A stretch of DNA of 64,000 nucleotides from Syntrophorhabdus sp. PtaB.Bin027 (lineage in GTDB: Bacteria; Desulfobacterota; Syntrophorhabdia; Syntrophorhabdales; Syntrophorhabdaceae), in assembly GCA_002067585.1 (NCBI GenBank), contig MVQO01000026.1:1-64000 (forward strand), given 5' to 3'. Position numbers and translations under genes: made by a program. Of the stretch, positions 24,956 through 34,097 are shown in pieces. Numbering within the stretch: the first letter of the stretch is position 1; every line of letters starts with the position of its first letter. Below the pieces are notes generated by a model that made no database searches, was not told the DNA's origin, and worked only from the letters and a program-made list of their open reading frames with translations.

Positions 24956-25962
24956 ACCTTCACCCACCTTTCAAATTGGTGGTATTTCCTCATCGCGTAC
25001 ACCATTATTCCCTCGCTCTTGAACACAATAAATCCTGTGAGAAGGGCACAATAAATGACTATTCTGAAAGTGCCAAAATTTCTGAGAACCTCCGAAAGGG
25101 GAACCAGTATGAAACTGCCAATAATTGCACCCAATAGAGTTCCACCCCCCCCGATAACCACTGATGCCATCGGTATTATCGAAAAGTCAAGCGCAAACAT
25201 GGAAAGCCCTGACCACATGTACATATGTGACATGTAAGCCCCCCCAAAACATCCCATGAATGCCGCTATGCATACAGCAAATGCCTTCATCTTTGTGACG
25301 CTTATGCCAGACGCCTTAACTGCCTGGTCATTGTCCTTAACCCCCCTTATTACAAGACCCACATCCTGGTTGACAAAACGCCTCATCGCGTAAAGAAAGA
25401 AGAGGGTCATCAGTATGATAGCATAATGTTCAACATACTCATTCGGCAGGCTGTCAAGGCCTGTAATTCCATTTGTTCCTCCTAATATATCAAGAGCTTC
25501 AATGACCCTTGTTGCAAGAAGTGGATACATGAGGGTGACAATCGCAAAATACACCCCTCTAAGAGGAAGGCACGGCATCAGAAGAAACGTACAGATAAAA
25601 GCTCCACAGATCGTAGCCAGAGGTATGGAAAGATAGACAGGGAAGTGAAGATAAACGTTAAATATGGCAGACAAATATCCTCCGACCCCAACGAAAAAAG
25701 CCCCTCCGAGACATACTAACCCCACATAATTTGCAAGAAAATCGAAAGATAGGGCAAGCAAAGCATATACGCACATTATGTTAATTACTCTCTTCCAATA
25801 TGGTGCAAGTTCAAGAATAACAGGAAGCAATATAACACCTATGATAAGGGCAAGTGGAGGACCCATAAGGTAGAGCATCTCTCGCCATGAGGAGATCGCA
25901 TAAAGGCCTGATGCTCTGACTCTAACTCCCCTGTCAATCCTTTCCTTCCGCATTGTTTCCAT
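24952..25962 (-). CDS. livM: ABC transporter permease, LivM type
   Basis: 336 residues with about nine hydrophobic helices. Conserved features are the FLANYVGLVCLGGAFFVGVGGYLSAI block, LRGVYFAIVTL, TNGITGL and the cytoplasmic loop RGVKDNDQAVKASGI that contacts the ATPase. The N-terminal 30 residues are charged and cytoplasmic. It overlaps livG and follows livH after three bases. Confidence 0.92.
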   Translation of the reverse strand: METMRKERIDRGVRVRASGLYAISSWREMLYLMGPPLALIIGVILLPVILELAPYWKRVINIMCVYALLALSFDFLANYVGLVCLGGAFFVGVGGYLSAIFNVYLHFPVYLSIPLATICGAFICTFLLMPCLPLRGVYFAIVTLMYPLLATRVIEALDILGGTNGITGLDSLPNEYVEHYAIILMTLFFLYAMRRFVNQDVGLVIRGVKDNDQAVKASGISVTKMKAFAVCIAAFMGCFGGAYMSHMYMWSGLSMFALDFSIIPMASVVIGGGGTLLGAIIGSFILVPLSEVLRNFGTFRIVIYCALLTGFIVFKSEGIMVYAMRKYHQFERWVKV

Positions 25963-25965
25963 AAA

Positions 25966-26835
25966 TTATACCCTTTCCTCAAGCTCTTTCTGTTTACCAA
26001 ATATTCCGGATGGTTTTATGAGCAGAGTAATGATTATTGCAAAAAGGGCTACCACCATCTGGTAGTGAGTGGAAAGAAAAGCTTCTGTAAGTATTTGCGC
26101 AAAACCTATGATGAAGGAAGCGAGTATCGTACCTCCCCAGCTGCCCAACCCTCCAATAACACACACAGCAATAGCAAAGATAAGGACGTTATATCCTACT
26201 TCCACTATTATATTTCCTAAAGGCAGAAGGAGGATTGCCGCAAAACCCGCAAGGCCAGAACCTATTGCAAGAGAGACTATGGCGGTCATGTCGGAGTCTA
26301 TACCCAGCATCATGGCAGCTCTCTCATCCTGTGCTATCCCCCTCAGCGCAAGCCCTACCCTGTTAAAATGTGTAAACAGATAAAGGCATGCGAAGGTCAC
26401 AATACCTATTCCAACAATAAGCAACCTTTGATAATCAACGCTTACTCCAAAAAGTTGAACACTGCCTGAAATAAAAGGAGGGAGGGTGAAGGTCCCCCCC
26501 CTTAACCCTCCCCACCTTAACCCCTCGAGGATCGCAAGACCAATTGCATAGGTGGCAATGATTTCTGAAATTTCCATCCCCCTCACTCTTATCAGGATAA
26601 ATCTGTATATGAGCGCACCAATCACAGCAGTGACACATATAGCAATCGCAATTGCCAGAGGATATGGGAACCCCGTAAGCTTATTCAGCAGGATCCATGT
26701 GATATATCCTGTTGTGATATACAGGGCACCGTGGGCAAAATTAGGTACCCGGGCTATGCTGTATACCAGGGTAAAGCCAAGCGCCATAAGTGAGAGAATT
26801 ATGCTGTTAATTATTCCATATATAATTATCTCCAC
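25966..26835 (-). CDS. livH: ABC transporter permease, LivH type
   Basis: Membrane permease with LMALGFTLVYSIARVPNFAHGALY and LRGIAQDERAAMMLGID, the LivH membrane start and EAA-like coupling loop. I place the start at GTG 26835 (GAGGG five bases upstream; protein begins VEIIIYGIINS as relatives do). A TTG at 26871 would add twelve charged residues and overlap livK. Confidence 0.9.
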   Translation of the reverse strand: MEIIIYGIINSIILSLMALGFTLVYSIARVPNFAHGALYITTGYITWILLNKLTGFPYPLAIAIAICVTAVIGALIYRFILIRVRGMEISEIIATYAIGLAILEGLRWGGLRGGTFTLPPFISGSVQLFGVSVDYQRLLIVGIGIVTFACLYLFTHFNRVGLALRGIAQDERAAMMLGIDSDMTAIVSLAIGSGLAGFAAILLLPLGNIIVEVGYNVLIFAIAVCVIGGLGSWGGTILASFIIGFAQILTEAFLSTHYQMVVALFAIIITLLIKPSGIFGKQKELEERV

Positions 26836-26858
26836 GTTACCCTCGATCTCCTCTTTTA

Positions 26859-28118
26859 CTATTTCATCCAAGGTGGAAGTAGAATTTTTCCCTCTGCCAC
26901 TTTAGGTGGGAATATCTGTACCCTTTTACCGGCCTGCCACTGAATCATACCGGTGACAGCTCCCTCTTTTGGATCCCATGAGTGAATGATCTGGTGCGTT
27001 TTCTTATCAAACCTCATTCTGCCATATACACCCATAAAGTCCTGGCTTTCCAGCGCTGCAATAACGGCATCTGATTCAGTTGTTTTGGCTCTCTCTATAG
27101 CATCTTTCAACTGATATACTGCCATATAGCTTGATGAGGTACCGTATCCTTCTGGCTCAAGCCCCCATTTCTTTTTGTATGCTTCAACAAACTTCATGGT
27201 CCATGGAGTAATTTTTGCTGGAGCATTTCCACCGTTTACGAGGTTAACAATCATATATTCACCCTTTCCACCGGTTGCTTTCCAGAAACCAGGCTGTTCA
27301 GCAGCATTCATAAAACCCATAGGAAGGGATTTGAGCTTCATATTGCTCCACTGCTGAAGAAGAGCTGCGCTTTCCGGCATATCCATCCAAAGGAAGAGTA
27401 TTTGAGCGCCTTTTTTGCCTGAATCGATAAGTCCCTGAGAATAGTCAGTAGTTCCAGTTGGATAAATCTTCATATCAACAACTTCCCATTTCTTTTCTGA
27501 AAGGGCTTTTTTCATATATTCTCCACCAGCTCTCGCATGTGCTACATCCTGTACCATGATGTAGGCTTTATTAAAACCTTTAGTCTTATGAAGGTCTTCA
27601 AGCAAGGCCATGAAATCACCCATCATTGGTGGAACCTCACTTGAATTCCGGAAACAATATTTATATTTGCCATAATTTTCTGCAATTCGTTTGCTATAGG
27701 CCGGAGTAAGAACTCCTGTAGTCAGAATGCTTATTTTTTTGTGTTTGCTTAGAAGGTCCATTGCCGCAAGAGCAGCCTCTGAACGCACAGGGCCTCCGAC
27801 GATGAAATCTGCTTTCTTCTCAAGAATCAGCTTTTCCACTGCGAGCAGAGCATCTGCAACCGGAACGCCAGGCTCAAGATCTCTTGTATCAATAACTTCG
27901 ATTTTTAACAGCCTTTTCTTTCCAGCAACGTTCACCCCGCCTGCAGTATTGATTTCATCGGCTGCCAGTTTTATCCCGCGCTCAGCGTCCCATCCATAAA
28001 GGAAAGCTGTTGCTAAGGGAGCACCTATAACAATAGGTTTCTCTTGTGCAAAGGTAGCTATTGGGGCGCAGAATAAAACAACAATAATTCCAATGGAAAA
28101 GTAAATCAACTTTTTCAT
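26859..28118 (-). CDS. livK: Periplasmic ligand-binding protein, LivJ/LivK type
   Basis: 419 residues. The signal peptide is MKKLIYFSIGIIVVLFCAP with cleavage likely after TFAQ. It is a type I periplasmic binding fold: PIVIGAPLATAFLYGWDAERGIKLAADEIN, KADFIVGGPVRSEAALA, YIMVQDVAHARAGGEYMKKAL. The ligand is unknown; linkage to an acyl-CoA ligase favours an organic acid over an amino acid. First gene of the operon, about 70 bases downstream of a sigma-54 promoter. Confidence 0.92.
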   Translation of the reverse strand: MKKLIYFSIGIIVVLFCAPIATFAQEKPIVIGAPLATAFLYGWDAERGIKLAADEINTAGGVNVAGKKRLLKIEVIDTRDLEPGVPVADALLAVEKLILEKKADFIVGGPVRSEAALAAMDLLSKHKKISILTTGVLTPAYSKRIAENYGKYKYCFRNSSEVPPMMGDFMALLEDLHKTKGFNKAYIMVQDVAHARAGGEYMKKALSEKKWEVVDMKIYPTGTTDYSQGLIDSGKKGAQILFLWMDMPESAALLQQWSNMKLKSLPMGFMNAAEQPGFWKATGGKGEYMIVNLVNGGNAPAKITPWTMKFVEAYKKKWGLEPEGYGTSSSYMAVYQLKDAIERAKTTESDAVIAALESQDFMGVYGRMRFDKKTHQIIHSWDPKEGAVTGMIQWQAGKRVQIFPPKVAEGKILLPPWMK

Positions 28119-28198
28119 AAACCCCCCTTTTTCAATTTCTTTGTTCTTTTCCTTTTATTTGCTATATAACCCCCGCCAACGCCAATAAAAAACAAATT

Positions 28199-28214
28199 AG
28201 CAATTACTATGCCA
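28199..28214 (-). promoter_or_regulatory. Sigma-54 (-24/-12) promoter of the liv-ligase operon
   Basis: Minus strand TGGCATA-GTAA-TTGCT matches the RpoN consensus TGGCACR-N4-TTGCW at all key positions, with GG and GC ten bases apart. Transcription would start about 28188, giving a 70-base leader before livK. The NtrC-type activator is encoded 500 bases upstream. Confidence 0.8.
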
Positions 28215-28307
28215 CCCAAGAAAATGTTTATTTGTCATTTTATTCCAATATATTAGACAATAGACCTTACAGAAAAGAAATAACTTATTGAACTAATCTT
28301 TTCATTT

Positions 28308-28324
28308 TTGAAAATTATTTTCAA
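28308..28324. promoter_or_regulatory. Candidate activator-binding palindrome upstream of the sigma-54 promoter
   Basis: TTGAAAAT-T-ATTTTCAA is a perfect 17-base palindrome about 100 bases upstream of the -24 element, the usual place for an enhancer site of an NtrC-type activator. A shorter palindrome TTTCGAAA (28376-28383, in a similar AT-rich context) may be a second site. The rest of 28119-28443 shows no gene. Confidence 0.55.
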
Positions 28325-28443
28325 TCTTTGTCATAGGACACTGAAAAGTAACATAAACATATTGAATAAACGTATTTTCGAAATATAGTGTAAGTTATTT
28401 TCACAATTTCAAAATGTCAATAGACGCTGGCTGGTAGGTTTAT

Positions 28444-28602
28444 TTATGGTTTTTTGATTGTAATTGGTTTCAAAATACGAATCTGTTTCTTAATAACTCT
28501 TTCTGGTACTTTGAGGATTTCACTTGCTTTTTTCATATCCCATCCGGTTTTTTCAAGGACCTGGAGAATGTGTTTCAGTCTTATTTCATCGAGGCTTTGC
28601 AT
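28444..28602 (-). CDS. 52-residue stand-alone Fis-type helix-turn-helix protein
   Basis: Translation from ATG 28602 to TAA 28444 gives MQSLDEIRLKHILQVLEKTG... and then WDMKKASEILKVPERVIKKQ with a basic tail. This is the C-terminal DNA-binding domain pattern of NtrC-type activators (LxEVExxHIxxVLxxxxGNxxxAAxxLGIxxxTLxxKL) with no attached AAA+ or receiver domain. No strong Shine-Dalgarno is visible. It sits between the response-regulator gene and the sigma-54 promoter. It may be a small regulator competing for the same sites, or the relic of a lost activator gene. Confidence 0.5.
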   Translation of the reverse strand: MQSLDEIRLKHILQVLEKTGWDMKKASEILKVPERVIKKQIRILKPITIKKP

Positions 28603-28717
28603 GTTGTAATAACAGATATATGTGCAAGTGGAATACCATTACAGACTCTTAATAGTTTAAAATAGTTCACGATACATGGTGAAAACCTGTTAAGGCTTAC
28701 AGTGTATGGGGAATGGA

Positions 28718-30091
28718 TTATTCGGAATCAGGAGTTGAGGCAACTATGCCATATTCTTTCATTTTTTGCCTTAATGTAGGACGAGAAATACATAAAAAAT
28801 CGCACGTCTTTCCAAGATGCCAATGTGTATGCTCCAGGACCCTTTTAATATGCTCTTTTTCCACTTCCTGCAAACTAGGCATGATAAAAATATCTTCTTT
28901 TTCTTTAAAATCCGCTTTGTCAACAAGAAGCGACAAGGACTCGTCCAGAATCAGCTCACCATGGGTATTAATGGCTGCACGGGTAAGAACATTCTCCAGC
29001 TCTCTTACATTACCTGGCCAGTCATATGCCATAATGCGGTCTGCAGCTTTTTCTTCAATGCCTTTGATATTCTGATGTAATTCTGTGTTGATTTTTTTCA
29101 GAAGATATTCAATCAGCAGGGGTATATCCGTCCTCCTCTCTCTCAATGGGGGAACTTTGATCGATGCCACGCTCAAGCGATAATAGAGATCTTCGCGAAA
29201 AACTCCATCTTTAACCATTTGCCATAGATCTCTATTTGTTGCCGCTATAACCCGTGCATTCGATTTTAGGCTTTTCTCCCCGCCTACTCGTTCAAATTCT
29301 TTTTCCTGTAGGAATCGCAAAATTTTTGCCTGAAGTTCAAAAGGAATCTCGCTCACTTCATCGAGAAATATGGTACCTTCACCTGCTAACTCGAACTTGC
29401 CTCTCTTTGTTGTTATGGCACCGGTAAATGAGCCTTTCTCATGTCCAAATAACTCACTTTCGAGAAGCGTTCCAACTATAGCTGAACAATTTATGGCGAG
29501 AATTGGCTGATACTTATCAGAACTGTGATAATGGATTGCCCTTGCAATTAATTCTTTTCCTGTACCAGTCTCGCCTTCAATCAACACAGTGACTCTGTTT
29601 TCAGATAAAATACCGATAGATTTGAATATTTCCTTCATGATCCTGCTTTTGCCGATTATTTTTCCTTTTTCGTAAGTCAGCGATGGATCGAGGGAAATTG
29701 CATCTCCGCTTTCCCTCGCTGTCCGTCCTACGGTAAAAACCCTTTCCACTGCCTGCTCAAGTTCTTCAATATCGATCGGTTTTGGAATGTATTCAAAAGC
29801 ACCTCGTTTCATTGCTTTTATTGTGGTATCCATATCATGAAAGGCAGTAATAATTATGATATTCTTTCCGCGATGATTTTGTTGTAGTTCTTCAAGGATA
29901 TCAAGACCATTTTTGTCCGGCAGCCTAACATCAAGTATAATAACATCTGGCTGCACCGACTGGTTCATTTCAAGGCCTTCTGTAGCGGTAAGTGCACTGT
30001 AAACATGGTACCCTTTTTCACTGAAAAACATATCAAGTGATTCAAGAAGAGACTGTTCATCGTCAATAATCAGAATTTTTTCTTTTCTCAT
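28718..30091 (-). CDS. Sigma-54-dependent response regulator (NtrC/AtoC type)
   Basis: 457 residues. The receiver domain has Asp54 as phospho-acceptor ([11 protein letters not shown]) and acidic residues IIDDEQ. The AAA+ domain carries Walker A GETGTGKE (173-180), the sigma-54 loop [15 protein letters not shown] (211-225; GSFTGA is an accepted variant of GAFTGA) and Walker [13 protein letters not shown]. The Fis-type helix-turn-helix is at the C-terminus ([19 protein letters not shown]). It overlaps the kinase gene by four bases (ATGA). Likely activator of the sigma-54 promoter at 28199-28214. Confidence 0.94.
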   Translation of the reverse strand: MRKEKILIIDDEQSLLESLDMFFSEKGYHVYSALTATEGLEMNQSVQPDVIILDVRLPDKNGLDILEELQQNHRGKNIIIITAFHDMDTTIKAMKRGAFEYIPKPIDIEELEQAVERVFTVGRTARESGDAISLDPSLTYEKGKIIGKSRIMKEIFKSIGILSENRVTVLIEGETGTGKELIARAIHYHSSDKYQPILAINCSAIVGTLLESELFGHEKGSFTGAITTKRGKFELAGEGTIFLDEVSEIPFELQAKILRFLQEKEFERVGGEKSLKSNARVIAATNRDLWQMVKDGVFREDLYYRLSVASIKVPPLRERRTDIPLLIEYLLKKINTELHQNIKGIEEKAADRIMAYDWPGNVRELENVLTRAAINTHGELILDESLSLLVDKADFKEKEDIFIMPSLQEVEKEHIKRVLEHTHWHLGKTCDFLCISRPTLRQKMKEYGIVASTPDSE

Positions 30092-31620
30092 TTTGTCTGC
30101 CTAACCGGGATAACGAGCAAACATTGGGTACCCTTTTGTTCTCTTGCTACTATGCTAACTGTGCCACCATGAGCTTCAAATACTTTTTTTGCATTTGAAA
30201 GTCCGAGACCGGTTCCCTTCTTCTTGTTGCTGAAGAAAGGATCAAAAACATAAGGCAGATCTTCTTCGCATATTCCCGGACCATTATCAGTTATCTCCAC
30301 ATATATCAGTCCGTTATTTGATTTTTCCATCTTCGATCGAATTTGTATTTCTCCTTCCAAAGACAAAGCTTCTACAGAATTAAGAAGCACATTGATAATT
30401 GCCTGTTCAAGCTTATCCCGATCAAGCATGGTCCATGGGATTCTCTTTGAGTACTTTTTTTTGACTGATATACCTTTTTCTTTTATTTTGACATCGACAA
30501 TATCAAGGCACTTGTCGATTACGCTGTTGATCGATGTTGGTTCAAGGTATAAACGAAGTGGTTTTGCAAAATCGAGCATCTCAGCAAGTATTTTTTCAAG
30601 CCTTGAAATCTCTGAGGACATGATTTCCATGCGTCTTTTGTCGTTTCCATCAAATTCCACGTTTTTTAATAATATTTGAATATTCATTTTAACAGAGGAT
30701 AACGGATTTCTGATTTCATGGGCGAGAGAGGTGGTAAGTTGTCCAATATGAGCAAGATTTTCAGACTCACGAATCTGTTTCTCCATCTCCATGCGTTTTG
30801 TAATATCTCTGCATATTCCCGCAATAGCTAATTTATCCTGGTACATGATGGTTTTTACTTTGTTCTCTGTGGGAAGGCTTGTTCCATCTTTGTTTAAACG
30901 GTAATAAGTATAGAGGTTTTGTGAATGACCTTTACTAATCATTCTATCATTATACAATCTCTTGACTAATCTCTTGACCTCCTCTGCAGATTCCTGGGAA
31001 ATAAAATCTAAAAAAGACCTGCCAACGACTTCTCCTGGTTTATAACCGTGGATGTTGCAAAATGCCTTGTTTGCGAAGACGATGTTTCCGTCTTGAGTGA
31101 CAAAATATCCATCATTTATTTCTTCAACCAATACACGGTATTTTGCCTCAGATTCAGTAAGCTCTCGTGTTCTATTTGCTACCTGATGCTCAAGCTTTAA
31201 CGCATGGTCCTTAATCTCTCTTTCATGTAAAGATTGAAAATAATTGCTGTATCGCCTAATGGTATAAAAGAGACATGTGTTTAATTGTTCTATGGCTTTC
31301 GATAGACTGGGACCTTTTAATTCCTTTGTTAAGGCTGGAAGTAGAAGTACTCTATAAAGTTCATACGCATTTTGAACCTCTGAGAGTGAAAATCCACCTT
31401 CAAGCCTTGCTTTCGTAATCCATTCTATATGGCAGCCAATTTTTGAAAAGTCATTGTGTATCAGGACAGCATGGCTTGCATCATATGCACCTGCAACTGT
31501 GATGCGAAGTTCATCAAGGGGTCGTTCTCTGTATCTCTCGCTGGAACCAGAATGAAGACGCTCAATCCACTCTTCGATAATCTGGTCACGATATTTCCTT
31601 AAAATGTTTTCAAGATTCAC
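30088..31620 (-). CDS. Soluble PAS-domain histidine kinase
   Basis: 510 residues. Residues 1-135 resemble the RsbRD N-terminal helical domain (KYRDQIIEEWIERL...WITKARLEGGFSLSEVQNAY). A short coiled coil, a PAS domain (VLVEEINDGYFVTQDGNIVF...GRSFLDFI...ICRDITKR), the phospho-acceptor His in LAHEIRNPLSS, an N box (INVLLNSVEAL) and G boxes (DNGPGICEED, GTGLGLSN) follow. No membrane segment is seen, so it senses an internal signal, perhaps an acyl-CoA or redox state. Partner of the overlapping response regulator. Confidence 0.92.
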   Translation of the reverse strand: MNLENILRKYRDQIIEEWIERLHSGSSERYRERPLDELRITVAGAYDASHAVLIHNDFSKIGCHIEWITKARLEGGFSLSEVQNAYELYRVLLLPALTKELKGPSLSKAIEQLNTCLFYTIRRYSNYFQSLHEREIKDHALKLEHQVANRTRELTESEAKYRVLVEEINDGYFVTQDGNIVFANKAFCNIHGYKPGEVVGRSFLDFISQESAEEVKRLVKRLYNDRMISKGHSQNLYTYYRLNKDGTSLPTENKVKTIMYQDKLAIAGICRDITKRMEMEKQIRESENLAHIGQLTTSLAHEIRNPLSSVKMNIQILLKNVEFDGNDKRRMEIMSSEISRLEKILAEMLDFAKPLRLYLEPTSINSVIDKCLDIVDVKIKEKGISVKKKYSKRIPWTMLDRDKLEQAIINVLLNSVEALSLEGEIQIRSKMEKSNNGLIYVEITDNGPGICEEDLPYVFDPFFSNKKKGTGLGLSNAKKVFEAHGGTVSIVAREQKGTQCLLVIPVRQTK

Positions 31621-31748
31621 GCATAGATTGTATCCCTATAGCTAAATTTGGTCAACTAATATCAAATTGTAAATTGCCTCCCACATCGTCAAGCCAGAGC
31701 CAAACACATTTTTTTAAGACTGATTATTCCGTCACTGTGCAGTGATGC

Positions 31749-33782
31749 TTACCCACCGAAGGCGTACTGTATGGAGAGGAAAAACTGCCGCTCAGGGGAA
31801 GGATACAAACCCACTTTGTTGGCAAAGGAGCTGTAAACACCGTACTCACTGTATCTTTTTCCAGTCAAATTTTTTATTGCAAAAAGAGTCATGAATTTTT
31901 CGGTACGCCAAACCACAGAAGCGTCATAAGTCGTGTAACCGGGTAATTTTGATTGCTGATTCTTCTGGTCGCTTATGGCGAAACAGTTGCTTCTCGTGAC
32001 AGCCATGAGGTTAAATGTGAGCTTATCTAATGCTGTATAGGATAACTTGACGCCAAGTTTGTTGTTTGGCACAAGGGGAACATCATTTCTTCCAAATACT
32101 CCGCCATCGAAGATAGCTTTGACGTATGAATAGGTTACTGTAACAAGAAAAGGATCAAATGGCCGATAGAACACAGCTGTCTCTATTCCGGTCCGCTTCG
32201 TCCTGTCATAATTCATGTTAGCAAACAATATGGGATCATAATAGATTTCATTCTTATTTTTTGCCTGAAAAACCGTGACACTACCACCTGCAGTATTGAG
32301 AAGGTTATAACGCAAACCTATGTCTATTTCGTCTGTAATCTGGGGTTTAAGTGCACTGTTGACCTGTGTAGGTTGGCAGTATCCAAAAAAACAATACCCT
32401 GGGATAACAAATTCATCCGTTACCGGAAAGCGAAATCCCCGTCCGTAGCTACCAAAGATAGCCCCGTTTTTTCCGATTAGATAATTAATTGAAAACCGAT
32501 AGGCTTCCTTGTCCTGGTGTGTTAACGCTGAAGATGTTAGGACAGGGTTAATCATATCACGGTGATCGATATCATATCGAGTTTTATGTCTTCTGTACCC
32601 TCCCTCAATCATTAGGTTGCTGAACGGATAGAATCGTTCATTTATGTAAAATGCATTGTCAGTTCTTTCAACATCAGTATCGGTATTTGATGGCCCGAGA
32701 AAGCTGTTTCCCGCGGCTTTCACAGTTGTAGAGTAATTGTAATAATCCCATCCAATTACAAAGCTACTCTTTCTTCCAAAGATCGGTTTATCTATTATAA
32801 TCTTGGGCGTCAAGGCTATGGTGGAAAGATTACTCCTGCTTTCAGTAAAGCTTCCCGAACCGTAAAAGAAATAGGACGGTTGAAGTCTATTTCTAAACGA
32901 TCCACCAATGGAAGCCTGTCCCACATTTCCAATTTTTGCATTAACCTCTGTATCAATAAAATTATCCTCTGTTCGAGCATGGTCAAATGGATGGGTTGAA
33001 TCTTTTTGGTCGACGGAACCACTTCTAAGTTCATTAATATACAATGCCCCCGGCAAACCATACTTGTCTTTATGATGGCCAGCCTTAACGGCTATGTTCA
33101 GGTTCTGCAGAATGTCAAAAGAAAAATTACCAAATATATCTCTCGCATCAGAATAATTGTTATGTCTATACCCATCCGAATTGAGGGCAGACATGAGAGC
33201 AAAATAAGAGAACCCGCCCTCCCTGCCTGATATTGAGAGCTGTGAATTCAAATATTTGTCACTTCCGCCTGACACACCTGCAGTCGTCTTCAGTTTCCCT
33301 TCTCCTTTTTTCAGGATAATGTTCACGGCCCCCGCAGCTGCATTATCTCCAAAAAGTACGCTGGCAGGTCCCCGATAAATTTCAACACGCTCTATTGCAT
33401 CGATCGGAATTTGTGACAAATCTGTTCCGGAGAGGTCGATACTGTTGACACGCCTGCCATCAACAAGAAAAAGCACATTCTGAGGCGCGGTTTCACCATA
33501 ACCGCGAATATCAACCTGGGCACGCTTTGGATTGTTCAAAAGATTTGATGTGGTGACACCCGGCTCCATGTCAAAAATATCAATAAGCGTTCGTGCGCCT
33601 GCGGCTTTAAAATCTTCTTCGCTGATGATCGTGACATTTGTCGACGTTTCGATCAGCGGCATTTGAATCCGTGAAGCAGTTACAACAATATCTTGAAGTC
33701 GAAATGGGCCTTCCTGGGCCATAGACAAACCAAGACCTGCAAAAAAAATAACAATAAAAAATATAAAGGAAACTTTTTTCAT
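31749..33782 (-). CDS. TonB-dependent outer-membrane receptor, probable cobalamin transporter (BtuB-like)
   Basis: 677 residues from ATG 33782, which follows AAGGAGGT by six bases; longer in-frame starts run back through the riboswitch and are rejected. Signal peptide MKKVSFIFFIVIFFAGLGLS, a TonB-box-like DIVVTAS, then the plug domain (TLIDIFDMEPGVTT, VDIRGYGETAPQNVLFLVDGRR, DAIERVEIYRGPASVLFGDNA) and a 22-strand barrel ending FFLSIQYAFGG. The upstream cobalamin riboswitch argues for B12 or another corrinoid as substrate. No btuCDF or tonB is adjacent. Confidence 0.92.
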   Translation of the reverse strand: MKKVSFIFFIVIFFAGLGLSMAQEGPFRLQDIVVTASRIQMPLIETSTNVTIISEEDFKAAGARTLIDIFDMEPGVTTSNLLNNPKRAQVDIRGYGETAPQNVLFLVDGRRVNSIDLSGTDLSQIPIDAIERVEIYRGPASVLFGDNAAAGAVNIILKKGEGKLKTTAGVSGGSDKYLNSQLSISGREGGFSYFALMSALNSDGYRHNNYSDARDIFGNFSFDILQNLNIAVKAGHHKDKYGLPGALYINELRSGSVDQKDSTHPFDHARTEDNFIDTEVNAKIGNVGQASIGGSFRNRLQPSYFFYGSGSFTESRSNLSTIALTPKIIIDKPIFGRKSSFVIGWDYYNYSTTVKAAGNSFLGPSNTDTDVERTDNAFYINERFYPFSNLMIEGGYRRHKTRYDIDHRDMINPVLTSSALTHQDKEAYRFSINYLIGKNGAIFGSYGRGFRFPVTDEFVIPGYCFFGYCQPTQVNSALKPQITDEIDIGLRYNLLNTAGGSVTVFQAKNKNEIYYDPILFANMNYDRTKRTGIETAVFYRPFDPFLVTVTYSYVKAIFDGGVFGRNDVPLVPNNKLGVKLSYTALDKLTFNLMAVTRSNCFAISDQKNQQSKLPGYTTYDASVVWRTEKFMTLFAIKNLTGKRYSEYGVYSSFANKVGLYPSPERQFFLSIQYAFGG

Positions 33783-33790
33783 GGGAGACC

Positions 33791-33809
33791 TCCTTATGCC
33801 TCGTAAGGA
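33791..33809 (-). promoter_or_regulatory. Shine-Dalgarno-sequestering hairpin (riboswitch expression platform)
   Basis: On the minus strand TCCTTA (33809-33804) pairs with TAAGGA (33796-33791) around CGAGGCA, burying the AAGGAGG Shine-Dalgarno of the receptor gene. It lies directly 3' of the cobalamin aptamer, so ligand binding probably blocks translation. Confidence 0.6.
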
Positions 33810-33827
33810 CAATCGTTTGAAGTCTAA

Positions 33828-33982
33828 CCCAAGGTTTCCTGGCTCAGGGTTACCGGCCCTCGCGCCTTCCCGTTCCAAATTCATCGGAACAGTGGCTTTA
33901 AAAACATGCGAGTCATTAACCCATTACAGTTGCGGGACAGCGGCAGGATTTCACTGCACTTCCCTTGTAGGTTAAACCCTTA
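33828..33982 (-). ncRNA. Cobalamin (B12) riboswitch
   Basis: Read on the minus strand, the region contains the conserved landmarks in order: AAGGGAAGTGCAGTGAAATCC, split as AAGGGAA near 33966 then GTGAAATCC; GCTGTCCCGCAACTGTAA; GCCACTG (33896-33890); GGGAAGGC; and the B12 box GAGCCAGGAAACC (about 33845-33833). This matches the cobalamin aptamer. It precedes the TonB receptor start by about 45 bases. Confidence 0.93.
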
Positions 33983-34097
33983 CTATCAAATCGTTGAAAA
34001 CTATCACATTCTAAAAACGTTTGCAATGATTTTGAGAAGTTTTTGTAAACCCGACCCCGGGATGATATGTTATTGTATGTAGAGGGAAGAAAGTACA

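Noticed and set aside
31720-31748. TCACTG-CA-CAGTGA palindrome after the TonB receptor stop as a terminator
   Set aside because: Six-base arms, two-base spacer and no T-run directly after it.
33783-33884. N-terminal extension of the TonB receptor to 33884
   Set aside because: It would translate through the cobalamin riboswitch; the ATG at 33782 has a perfect Shine-Dalgarno and a signal peptide directly after it.
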